Positions 23,689 to 34,840 of a stretch of DNA of 64,000 bases are shown piece by piece (the first letter of the stretch is position 1; each line of letters begins with the position of its first letter). Where the stretch lies: positions 2,501-66,500 of the forward strand of contig JADHZB010000732.1 of NCBI GenBank assembly GCA_015657535.1. Direction: 5' to 3'. The DNA is from Nephromyces sp. MM_2019. Taxonomy: Eukaryota; Apicomplexa; Aconoidasida; Nephromycida. The notes below the pieces were generated by a model. The model saw only the letters and a list, made by a program, of their open reading frames with translations. It was not told the origin of the DNA and did no database searches. A program made the translations under genes and the position numbers.

Positions 23689-25006
23689 CGAGGTTTTTAT
23701 TTTCTATGAATTTTTATATCAAGGTTTCGAGGCTCCAGACTAATCTTATCCAAGCAAAAATCATAACCAAATTCTAATCCATCTGAAAGTCCCCAAATTT
23801 CAGAAATATAAACATTCGCAAGAACTCGAATGATACAAAAAATCCATTTCATAAAATTGTGGAAATTTGTTGACTACAAATCATATGAGAGATCGCCATA
23901 GGTTTCTTCACTTGCTATCTCAAATTTACTTAAGCTTGTTTGTATTAATCCTAAAAATTAGTGAAATGATAGAGATTTTCTGCATGCACACCTCTCTAAT
24001 ACTGAAAAACTTGGTTTCCACTAAGTTAACGACTATGAAGGCATCTCTAAATACTTAATATATACAAAACATCAGATTTAGTCAATAATTCATTTTAAAA
24101 TTATTAGTAGATTTTTGATTAAGTGATATGAATTTTGTCAATCTTATTATTCAGAGTTTAATTTTTACATCGTGAAATTTTCAATTTGCGATTGAAAGCA
24201 TCCAAGAATTAAAATTAAGAACAAGTTTTCAAAGAAATTATGTTAAGCTTCTCACTTTTACTGTAGCCTTACCCATAAAATGAATAAATGCTTGATATTA
24301 TTTAGTTCAGAGTATTTAGAATAGAAAGTACTTTTTCTTAATATATATATTTCAGAATTGAAATTCATAGAAAATTTAGAATTATAGAATGATTCTAAAT
24401 GTAAGCAATTTTACTAAAAATCTTCACTGTTGGGTTGGGATCAATAGTAGATATAAAGAGATATATTATTCGAGCAATTTAATGTTTGTAAGAAGCCAGG
24501 GGCAAAATCTTAAAACAACATAATTTACCCAAATTAGACAAATACTATGCTTCAAAGGTCAATGGGTCGTTAAAACTAATCTGTTTAGTTCACATTAGGC
24601 TGAAAATGCAAAGTATTGAGTACATTTAAGATTGAAAATAAATGTATAAAAAATTAGGCACACACAACTTTTCGCTGAAATAAAATCAATTAACTTCATA
24701 AATTATTACTAAATTTTTAATACATACTTTTTACATAGTAAAATAACATTTTAACCACTACAGCTTAATCACTCAATACAAGAAGACACACTTTTCGAAT
24801 TGATGTTTCATAATCACTTTTAGATAAATATCTATATACCTATTTATAAATATCCTTCAAGCACAAGATCAAATCAATTCAATTTAACTTTTATGGAATG
24901 AAAGGCTTTCAAATTTGTTGAATTAATGAATTATTTAGATTTTGAAACTCAAAGAAACATTTCCATAATATTTTTATAAAAATAGAATTACCTGTGAATA
25001 TGAATT
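23689..25006. other. intergenic region
   Basis: About 1.3 kb of AT-rich DNA upstream of the unrecognised minus-strand gene and of the small plus-strand ORF at 25007. The ORF at 23867-24058 has no features that support it. Nothing else recognised. Confidence 0.55.
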
Positions 25007-25348
25007 ATGCCTCTAAACCTAAGAATACTCCACTCGTACTGTCAAGGACTTACCAACTCTTACTTGACACCGAGTTTTCTAAATTTCTCAGAATACTTTT
25101 GTTTACAACAAGTCAGATATAGAAATCATAATAATTCAGTTTCTGTTTTACAACAATTTTACAATAAATTGCCTATTCGTAAAAGGTATAGAAGAGCAAT
25201 TAAGAAAGGAACTTTAGTCTGGGATAAAGGGCAAGTAAGAACTCTATATTACTGTAATAAGATATTTTATAAAAGCAATCTTTTTTCCCCAACTGAGATA
25301 GTACATTACAAGAAAAGCATTTATACAAATGTTAAACACTTGAAATAA
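25007..25348 (+). CDS. small basic hypothetical protein
   Basis: An intact 113-codon frame starting MPLNLRILHSYCQ and ending TNVKHLK. The centre is strongly basic (KLPIRKRYRRAIKKGTLVW, then DKGQVRTLYY), and the first about 35 residues could act as an organelle presequence. This combination would suit a mitochondrial ribosomal or RNA-binding protein, but I cannot match it to a family. Base composition and amino-acid use are more gene-like than the surrounding DNA. It lies divergently from the unrecognised gene and convergently to the PH-C92 gene. Confidence 0.5.
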   Translation: MPLNLRILHSYCQGLTNSYLTPSFLNFSEYFCLQQVRYRNHNNSVSVLQQFYNKLPIRKRYRRAIKKGTLVWDKGQVRTLYYCNKIFYKSNLFSPTEIVHYKKSIYTNVKHLK

Positions 25349-25541
25349 CCTACATACACAGACCTACTTCATTTAGATATATGTTTACTCACATACCCGA
25401 TAAATTAGTACTATACACAGACCTTGAATCGCTATATATAGTTAATTTCAAATAGCTACAAATATACATATATAATTGCTATATGTATACTAAGTATGAC
25501 ATATCAATTTAATACACAAAAACATTTCTGGTACACAGGTA

Positions 25542-25679
25542 ATGATCCCAAAGATTGGCCACACTGAGGATAATTTTAAAAAGCTAAAAAATAGCAATAG
25601 TGCTGATTTAGCTCACTCTAAGGCCCCTAAACCAAAACTACATCAATTTCGGCATCAAAAAATATGGTTTCAAGATTGA
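25542..25679 (+). CDS. possible small ORF or terminal exon
   Basis: A 45-codon frame (MIPKIGHTEDNFKKLKNSNS..., ending RHQKIWFQD) with a hydrophilic, gene-like amino-acid mix. A CACAG acceptor lies directly before GTAATG, so it could be a last exon of the upstream small gene rather than a separate gene. Very short; kept as a candidate only. Confidence 0.25.
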   Translation: MIPKIGHTEDNFKKLKNSNSADLAHSKAPKPKLHQFRHQKIWFQD

Positions 25680-26032
25680 ATAAATTATACACTGCTTTTT
25701 ATTTAATTCATATGAATATTTTGAATTACATATAATTCAAAAAGATATTTTTGACAATTCGACTAACAAAACCATGATTACTTACAACTTTTAATTAGTA
25801 GGATACTTCTGGGTTTAAGCACATTTTTGAATTCAATCCAAAGCATTTTCAAAATGAGTTTATTATAAAATTTTTTATCACGATTTCAAACAAATTTAAT
25901 TGAAGCTTAAAAATTTATATACACTTCAGAATGAGTGTAGCTCCTATTTCAAATTAAATTCAAACCTAAATTCTAAGATGAATCGACTAATTATTCAGGG
26001 TGATTTTGTTAGATTGTTTTTCAAAAATTAAT
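25680..26032. other. intergenic region
   Basis: An AT-rich gap at the 3' end of the PH-C92 gene. Nothing coding seen. Confidence 0.5.
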
Positions 26033-29000
26033 TTATTGACTTGAGTATTCAATCATCATTTCGCTTCCAACTCTACATCCATTATTCAACTTTACTGGGT
26101 GCTTTACTTTTTGAGAGAAGTCAGCTATAATTCAAATTATTCATTTAATTCAGTTGAAATTCAAAAAATTATTAATTATTTACCTGGCCAGATTCTTGTG
26201 GTAACTGTTTCCCTAGGAATAATCTCTAAAGTCTAAGTTTTGGAGCAATTTATAAATACATAAAATTTGTGAATAGAAATAATAGAGATAATTTGATAAG
26301 CAACATATAAATAAGCTCATTTATCTAAGCTATGTTTCTGGCACTTTTATGATAAAATTTTATAATATATTACTTTCCAGGCATGTGCGACAAGTTCGGA
26401 GCAAAAGTAATCTTCATGGATCTCTCCTATAATATTAATTTAACGCATTTTATTTTAGGTTTAGAAGTTATTTTCATTAATTTACCTTTTGAGCTATATC
26501 GGAACAATTTTTTCAATGTCAAAAGGTATTTTTTACCATTGACTTGTCGTAAAAATTCAATAAGGTTCTTAAATTTGGTTGGTGTTCGCTTCCAATATAC
26601 TTTTCTTAATGTGACTCTAAAAATATTCCACATATGCTTTAACAGAAGTCTCTTTATTTATATATAATATACTCAAAGTTGAACTTTGCAAGCTTAATTT
26701 TTAGAGTAGGTTAAGATATAACCTGGTAAATGCATATTTCCAGATTTCAACTATTGCTGAGCACCAAGGAGTAATTGTAACACCCTAAAGTTTAATTTCA
26801 AAACACGTAAAAGGGACATATATAAAACGTTGCATAAATTTATTATGAGTATTTTTCAAACATCTAGATATGGATATTATATTTATTCCACGTTACATTG
26901 TTAGACGTAGCTTCCAGTATATTAAGTTTCCAATCATCGCCTCGTAATATCATTGCAACATGATCATAATCGCTCATTGTGACATATCTTTGCAGTGTAC
27001 CCGAGTTGCTTTTAGACCTTTTAAAATTTAAATATATAAATAAAATATGTGCAACAATTTTGAAAAGTTAGCCGCCTTTTTCTTCAAATAATGCTATGCT
27101 AATTAAATTTCCCAAAGAGCTGCTGTGTAAATAAGCTCATATTCTGAGTGATTCTACTCTAGCTAATTGAAAAAAAATCAATAATTTAACCTAAATAATA
27201 AAATATCTGCAGTATTTGCGATTGATAAGAAGCTTTCTAGGCTAATAATATCTATTTTCCAAAACTTATAACAAGTTTTTAATTCATTTTTCGATATCTC
27301 ATCTTTAGTGTTTTGGCACTCTTGTATCAAATTTATCCACTCTGATGCCTCAATTTCTGAGCACTGGGAATTGAAATTTGTTTCTTGTAGGCAGTTAAAT
27401 CTAATTGAGAATATTGAAATAGCTTACGCATAATTCAAAGCATTTATTTACACCTTCGGGATATAATCTGAATTTGGTTTCCGATGGAATGAAAAGCTTG
27501 AAGTTGGGAAATAAGCAATCAGATACTTGGCAACAACGTTGAACTATATATAACAAGAATTAACAAGTTATCTCATTAACTTAAAACTCTAGTAAGATCA
27601 AATATATGGTTAAACCTTTTATGACGTTACTAAATATATTTTAAAACAAAAAATCACTAAAATTAGACAATAATTGTAAAAGGGTAAAAGTTGCAAGAAT
27701 TTCAAATATTCAACCACTTGAGTGTGTTTCTACCCTAGCAACTGAATAGACCTATGGCTGATTAGAAAGCATACCGATTAGAATCACCTACCTACTTCGT
27801 ATATTCATTGATAAAATGCACAACACCCATAATTAGAGCACACGTACCTTTTGCTTTAAATGTGTTATTTTCAATTCGCTCAACAACCTAAAAATAAATC
27901 ATTAGAATAAAATTGGTCTTTGTAACAAACCATTTTTAATAGTTTAACTTTGTTAACCTGAATTCTCAAATTAATCAAATCGAAGTCAAGAATTCCGAGT
28001 GGAGTTGTTTCACCACTTTTCTTAAAATAGAACAGGCGATTTTCCCTCAATTCAAACCAACGCTTTTGCCATTTAAATCCAAGTTTTGTAGACTTTTTAT
28101 ACATATAACCTTGCTTACGGATTTTCTGAAGAAATATCAACACATCAAAAAGCACTCTGAGAACAAATTTATTGCATTTATTGGCTATTTCATGCTCAGA
28201 AGTTAATAACTTTCAGAATGATATAAATATAATCCCGTAAAAGAACAAAAACATCGTTACAAAAATGAACTATATTTTTTGACATATACTTAAAAACCTA
28301 CATCATCCTGATTAATGATACTGGGGCTAAAGAAACTCCTTCTGACATTGTTAACCTAAAAATTAAGCAAATGATATTCGTAAGTTTTTGTTGATTTAAA
28401 ATTAACTAAAAATAGCAATCTTTCAAAATTATAATTCATTAAGAACAACTTCATAAAAAATTTTATTTCATATCTTACTTCATAAAATGATTTCCTAGTT
28501 TTCAAATTTATGTTATCAAAGTTGGAGATGGAGTAATTCGAAGGTCGGTTATGAGAGGATCTTTGGCTCGAATTTGATTTTATTTCCATGTTCTCTTTTT
28601 CAACTAAATGATTGGCAATTTGAGTTGATGTTTGACTAAATACTTCAGATTTCTCTGAATTGTCATCAGAATCTTCTCCAGACTATGATAATAGATTAAT
28701 TTTATGACTATGCTCTATTTGTTTCAATAATTTGTCTATTACTGGGTGTAACTAGCAGTATTCATACGTATTATTATATAGATGATTAAGATACACTTTT
28801 TTATATATACATAAGACTCACATTTACATTTCTATATATATAACTTATAGATAAAGGAACGAATCAATGTTGATTTATAGTTTTACATAATTACATACAA
28901 ATGCTATTACGATCAGTTTCAATATAAATTTATAATTAGCTCGAAGCTTTAAAACTTAAACATTTATATTTTTATATATCTTAGTTCTTACTACGAGCTC

Positions 29001-29060
29001 TGTGTCATCGCTGGAAATCTCACCATCGAGTTGACCATCTTTAAAAGATTTTTCGTTCAT
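26033..29060 (-). CDS. PH domain fused to permuted papain-like (YiiX/C92) domain
   Basis: Probably a membrane-associated hydrolase of about 440 aa. Read in phase from ATG at 29060 through at least a dozen exons to TAA at 26033-26035. After an acidic/Ser-rich N-terminus (GEDSDDNSEKSEVFSQ) comes a PH domain: KQGYMYKKSTKLGFKWQKRW, FELRENRLFYFKK and, after two exons, the closing EIEASEWINLIQE helix. The C-terminal half has the order expected of circularly permuted NlpC/P60-like YiiX (peptidase C92) proteins: a His motif SDYDHVAMIL, then ILEATSN, a lysine-rich linker (IEFLRQVNGKKYLLTLKKLF), then the Cys motif DYFCSELVAHAW, and RIWPGDF near the end, where the last residues come from the next exon. 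PH domains bind phosphoinositides; the substrate of the hydrolase part is unknown. Junctions were all phase-consistent. Confidence 0.82.
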
Positions 29061-30111
29061 GATTACCACACATGTTATAAATAATGAGTGAAAAATCTTA
29101 CATATGCATAGCTTTTTCACTAGGGAGTGGAAATAAATTTTACATATAATTTAGGTTGCCTTCAAACTTTTACATCTCTTAGAATTGAAGGTTGGATTTT
29201 TTAATTGAAAGTATATAATTTACGTCCAAATTCGAAGTTTATTTGAGGTAAGCTATTTCTTTAAGCCTTGAAATAGAAATAGACACTATGATTCTACAAC
29301 ATGGTTGATTTTAAAATATTAGGAATTCAAAATCAAATTAGAGTAAATAAAGATGTCAGCAATCAAGTATAGTTTAAACTAATTTCATCATCTCTATAAT
29401 TTTTATTGTGAACATTTACCTTTCTTACAAGATTACTTAGTTTCATAATAATAAACGCAGTTATAGTATGCATAATGAGTATTTATATTAAGAAACTAGA
29501 TGGATATATAAGATAACTTATACTATCTAGTGAAAATCCTACTAGTCTGCTAGAAAATAAATAATAACACACAAAGGTACAAATATAAAATCAATTTAGA
29601 CAAATAAATACTATTTGATCAAATTTTAGTTTGATTGTATATTCAAAATTTGCAAACCTATTAATTTCAAGTTTATAAATTTTTAATCAATAGAAATTTA
29701 AATGAAAAAGTTGTGCATGCTTAAGCTAGATTTTATATAGCTTATATATTTAGAAATTTTGAGAATGGAAATCTCATAACAAAAAGATTTTTGTATTTAG
29801 TTTGAATTTTCATTTGTCAATATCATCTTTAGTTGATCAGAGTATGCTTTGGGTAAAAAGTTTAAGTGTCAATTAACTGAAAATATGTTTTTGTTACTTT
29901 GTAGAAGGATTTTTTTTTAGTAGCAGTATGGTTGAGGTAATTCAGTGAATATTGATTGTTATAAATGTTTGCTTTATTAAAAGTCAAAATTCTATGTTTG
30001 AGTTTGGTGAAATGGCTATGCTTATCCTAGTGAAATAGGTTTTGTGAACCTTTCTATCTTATTTAAGATTTCTTCGAACTTTTCTTTAATAGCTAGGTTA
30101 GAACATGTCAC
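29061..30111. other. intergenic region
   Basis: About 1 kb of AT-rich DNA between the PH-C92 start and the CPSF73 3' end, both on the minus strand. It should hold the PH-C92 promoter. No coding signal seen. Confidence 0.55.
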
Positions 30112-33100
30112 CTAAATAATAGTGTAATAAGAAGGACTAACATAAATTAAAATAATGTGTGAAGTAGCCCAACTGACCATCATTTCATCTATATCTATTT
30201 CGACAGTTATGGCCTTCGAAGTGACTGAGTCTCTTGCTACGACCCTTATTATTTGGTTAACATTACCGTTTTCATAGGATTTAGTCGAAATGTCTGGTAT
30301 CTTTTCCGAGCTTTTGATAATTTGAATTTCATTGAATTCATATTGAAGGTGTAATTTTAATAATTGTACGAACGAGTTATCACTATTAGTGCTAAAAATA
30401 TAATAGTTTAAATTTTATTATAGGTTTTGCGGTTTAGAATTTCTTACATTGCTTGAGGTTTCTCAGAATTGCTGATGTTGAGTATAATGAAAGTTATTGA
30501 ATCTGCTATTAAATCCATTAAGGGGCTTGACTGTTAGATATTAATATAAATGGATGCTTTTTCTTGCCTGAATAGTATTAATAACAGTGATGCTTACCGT
30601 CCATCTTAAAGCTAGGTCTTCAGCATCAATGTGGACCTCAATATGCTTAAAAATTATAAGTAGATTTGTAGACTTTACTTCCACTTGATCAAATATTTCA
30701 CTCAATTTGTCCTAGGTAGTGAAACAGATTATTTAAAAGGGTAATTAGTTTAAAAATAGTGTTTTGACTGACATATAAATTATCAAAGGTCCCAAGGTAT
30801 TTGAGTCTAAGGCATTGTTTTATTATAGTAGGTTCTAAATTTGTATATTCCATGATGTCATCTGTGTATAGTAACTTTGGTGTCTGTTAGGTATGTTGTG
30901 CAAAGATGCCTTAAGTTATTTAGATTTATTATATGTTTAATTTACATTATCGGAATCAGCTACTATAATAGCCTCAAGTGGTATGGATTGTGTCTTTTCT
31001 TGGTTGGGTTGTGAGGCGTCGGTACTATTTTCATTAGAATTTTCTGGAGGTTTACAAGTCGCTTGAGCAAAGCTACAAAATAGGACATAATAAAAGTAGA
31101 ACTAGGTTGTTCATTTAATTAATTATTGATTAAAAAGGTTATACTTTCGTTCTTCCATTGATTTATTATTGTTTGTTTCATTTTTGAAGTGCTTATTCAA
31201 GTCAAGGGCCAATTTACCTACTGCACGGATACAGTTATCACTAGTGAATTGTAGGGATATCTTTTGGAGTATTTCTGGTGCAAATACACTCAATGCAGGC
31301 CTTTCAATCTGTAGTTGAATATTTATATGATTATATAATCATCAGCTTAGGTTAAGAGTCTGGCTAGCTTACTTCAAGCCTCTCTTTTAGTTTATTCATT
31401 TCACCTTTTTCCCCATGAACTAAAACAACATTTGGGGCACGAAGCTTTTCTATAAACTCTTGAGTTTGCATAAAATCAGCATGTGCAGAAAATGATATTT
31501 GTTCAAAGCTACACCTTCTCTGGAAAATAGATTAAAATTCGAGAAAAGATGCCACTTTGATTGTTTATGTATGTCATATGAATTGTATAGCTCACCTTGA
31601 TATGACGATCAGTCAGTTTGATAATATCAGGCTCATTTTTGAGCTCATCAGCTAGGGTACCTTTTACCGTATAGCCCGTAAGTATGACTCCATTACGACT
31701 ATAAATACGTTGTAAAAATGTATAAGAAAAGTAGATTACTTATATAAAACTATATACCTATCTGGAGCCCAAGCTTCAAATATTTCCTTAGATATACCAC
31801 TTTGTAACATCCCCGGGGCAGCCATTATAACACAAGGCCCTGGGAAAAATAAATCAGATAAAGATTGAGGTAAATTTGAATCCGTTCAATGTCAGGTCTT
31901 GTTACCTTCTTGGTGTATGTAATGTTTTGCTTTATCAAGATTTTTTATATTTTGAACAAACTTAAAATTGAATGGGTTCCTACCCTTTTGAGCAATCTAA
32001 AGTTTTGAAATAATGAATCGCTTATAGAAATCAGGATTGATTATGTAAATGATTTAAGAATTATAATTTGAGGAATGGTCATGGTGTTTGTATAAATCTT
32101 ATCACGTCAATGTACTTGTTTCATGTGTAATAATCATAAACAAACTGCATATACTTGAAATGTAAGTAAATGTGTGCTACCTCTTTAACATAGTTGCCAC
32201 ACATACTTATGAATGTTTCATAAATTGTCATTGACTTTTCAGACATAGAGGATATACTGATTAAAGGTATGTCATGAAGTTCAGGAGTTTTTTCCCAATA
32301 TTCCTCAAGGATGAATAAGAGTTCCTGGGCTCTTCCAAGGGCAAAAACAGGTAGCAAACACTTCCCATTCCGCAATAGTATTTGCTGTAATATATAGTAA
32401 ATAGTTAAATAGTATATAATTCAATTAAAACTAAGATTAATATGAGTTTCAAAGGATAAAAAGGTATTTGAATACTAAATAATCAATGTTCTGAGCAGAT
32501 CAAGTTGATTTAACTATAAAATTTTTTAGATATACTTGTTAAAATGTAGATTATAACGTTATCTAGTAAGGATTAAAAAGAATTTTATAAAACTTAAAAT
32601 TTATTCCAAGGTGATGCTTCAATTATAAAATCAAAGGGATAGGGAAAAGCGATTTATTTGAGATAAAGTCAAGGTGCTTTTCTAAGTTATAAGTTGTATA
32701 AAAGCATGTACTTAACAAACCTTGACTGCTTTCAAAAATCGCTTCTCTCTAAGATTTCGTTCATCGTGTACGCGCACACCGTAGGTTGCCTCGCAGATGA
32801 GGACATGGACGTCAACAGGAGGTATGACAGCGGTAGGGATATGTCGATCAAGTTCACTACTATAGTCTCCAGTGTATAGAAATCTAACGCCATTGATCTC
32901 TACAAGAAACATACAAGCTCCTAGTACATGTCCTGCACTATAGCAAGAGAATTTTATTCCATTCCATTCTATTTCTTGGTTAAAGTCAATAGTTTCACAC
33001 ACATCTATAGCCTTCTCCAAATCATTTTGGTCAAAGAGGAATTTGTCTTCATTCATAAGGTTTGTTTCAGGACTTTCATTCCAATTAGTGATCGATACAC

Positions 33101-33419
33101 TAGCATAGTCCGACCAGAGCAGCTTGCAGATTGTAAGTGTTGGTTTGGTCATAAAAATCTTACCTTTGAAGCCCGTTTTGCAGATAAAATAAGGTACAGC
33201 TCCACAATGATCTAAGTGGAAGTGAGTTACAAGGCAAAGGTCAATATTTTCAACATCTATAGCATCGAAGATGGGGAGGGCTCCAATTCCAGAGTGTGCA
33301 GGGTGAATGCCACAGTCTAACATGACAGAGCGATTTTGATATTTCACAATCACACAAGACCTCCCTATCTCACAGCCAGCACCCAAGGGTATTATCTCTA
33401 GTTCACCACCAGTCTTCAT
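30112..33419 (-). CDS. CPSF3: CPSF73 mRNA 3'-end endonuclease
   Basis: The zinc-dependent endonuclease that cleaves pre-mRNA before polyadenylation. Exon 1 (from 33419) holds the metallo-beta-lactamase part: VMLDCGIHP, the HxHxDH motif as [33 protein letters not shown] and CEATYG. Exon 2 gives the beta-CASP domain start [13 protein letters not shown] and ELHDIPL; later exons give [28 protein letters not shown] and the motif [13 protein letters not shown]. The C-terminal domain continues through several exons with weaker similarity; the last block is [19 protein letters not shown], and the stop at 30112-30114 is my best guess. The length is about 700 aa. The CPSF3 of Plasmodium, Toxoplasma and Cryptosporidium is a known benzoxaborole target. 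Confidence 0.93.
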
Positions 33420-34840
33420 TTGTGGTTTTTTTGCTGTGTTTGATTTGTTTGTATGTGTGTATACTTTGACTGGAAAGTTTAATCTTCCTCACATGATTGA
33501 GTATGATATCAGCTAATCGAGAGAGGAAAAAGTGATAGGTTTCAGTGGATAGAGAACTTGGAAAGATTATTTTTAGACAATATAATGTTTCAAGGGTGTT
33601 TGAAGTATGTTAATCACAAGCAAATATATAAAAACACATCCTGTTATGTGTATACACTTTCACACACAACACACGATTTTGTCTAAATATGACTAACTGC
33701 AATGCTAAAGTGTGTGGTCTAAACACATATTAAAACATGTAAATCTGGGTCAACACACTAGAATAAAAACGAGCACACATTCATGTTAGGCACACGCATA
33801 TACTCAAATTCTAGCAAAACTACCACACTGTGATTAGGAAGACTCTTTACACTACATTTACATGCCACACGCACTCCTAGTCATTTGAAAAATACACTGT
33901 GTATACAAACTTGTGCATTTTCGGATACTATAGGGATCAAGTAGTCGAAGAAGATTCACAGCACTAGATCTTTCTACACTAGTGAATACTTAATCTCACT
34001 AAATATACACCTGTCTATAAATATAGATCTTAGTCTAGACATGTTTTATAACACTAAGCAACGTTGCTAAATTAGTTTGACAATCTAGATACATAGAAAT
34101 CCACACATTTTAACTAGCTTGAATAGCAGACTAAGAAGTTATTTACAATAATTAGAGATAGCTAGATATAAGCTCACGGTAAAGCAGGCTTGGTTAAATC
34201 CTATATCTTACAGTGAATTGAGTTAAGACCTGAAATAAAATTAAATTTCGCACACGCTGTGAAGAAATTGGATAGTTACCAAGATGATTAGGTCAGTCAT
34301 CTAACCAATAGAGGCTATGCAGCGCCTAAAATTACTAGGTTGCTTTCTAAACACGTGTTACTTAGAAACTAAACATAATAAAATGGGGATTATGTGCTAT
34401 CATATTCTTTAATAAAGATCTTACAAAACCTTGTATTCAAATATTGATTAGCATTGGAGGATTGACAAAGGTTCCTAAGGGTTAACAAATATTTGTTCAC
34501 AAATATCAACTTTCATACAAAGTGTATTAAATTATCATCTTAAATAATTCAAATCAATATCTGCATAAATTTAAGTTTTACAGTTTCATGAAAGTTGGGA
34601 AATTCTTAGATTTATTTTGAATTCAAATCAGAATAAGGTCCATTAGAATTTATTTAACAAATAACAAATTATAAGTAGGGTTCTATTTTATGAAATCGAT
34701 TGAAAATATTTAGAAATTCCTTGATCAGTAACAAATTGATGAGAAAAAATTAATAAAAATGTTACAGATTTTGGAAGATTAACTTAAAAGATTCACCATA
34801 TACACATAGGGCTAAAAAATACATTTATAATCAATTATTC
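33420..34840. other. intergenic region
   Basis: About 1.4 kb between the CPSF73 start and the Sin3-like 3' end, both minus strand. Mildly CA-rich at 33640-33900, otherwise AT-rich. It should hold the CPSF73 promoter. No coding signal seen. Confidence 0.6.

Noticed and set aside
26383..26667. 94-codon plus-strand ORF
   Set aside because: It lies opposite phase-consistent exons of the PH-C92 gene that contain the catalytic Cys motif.
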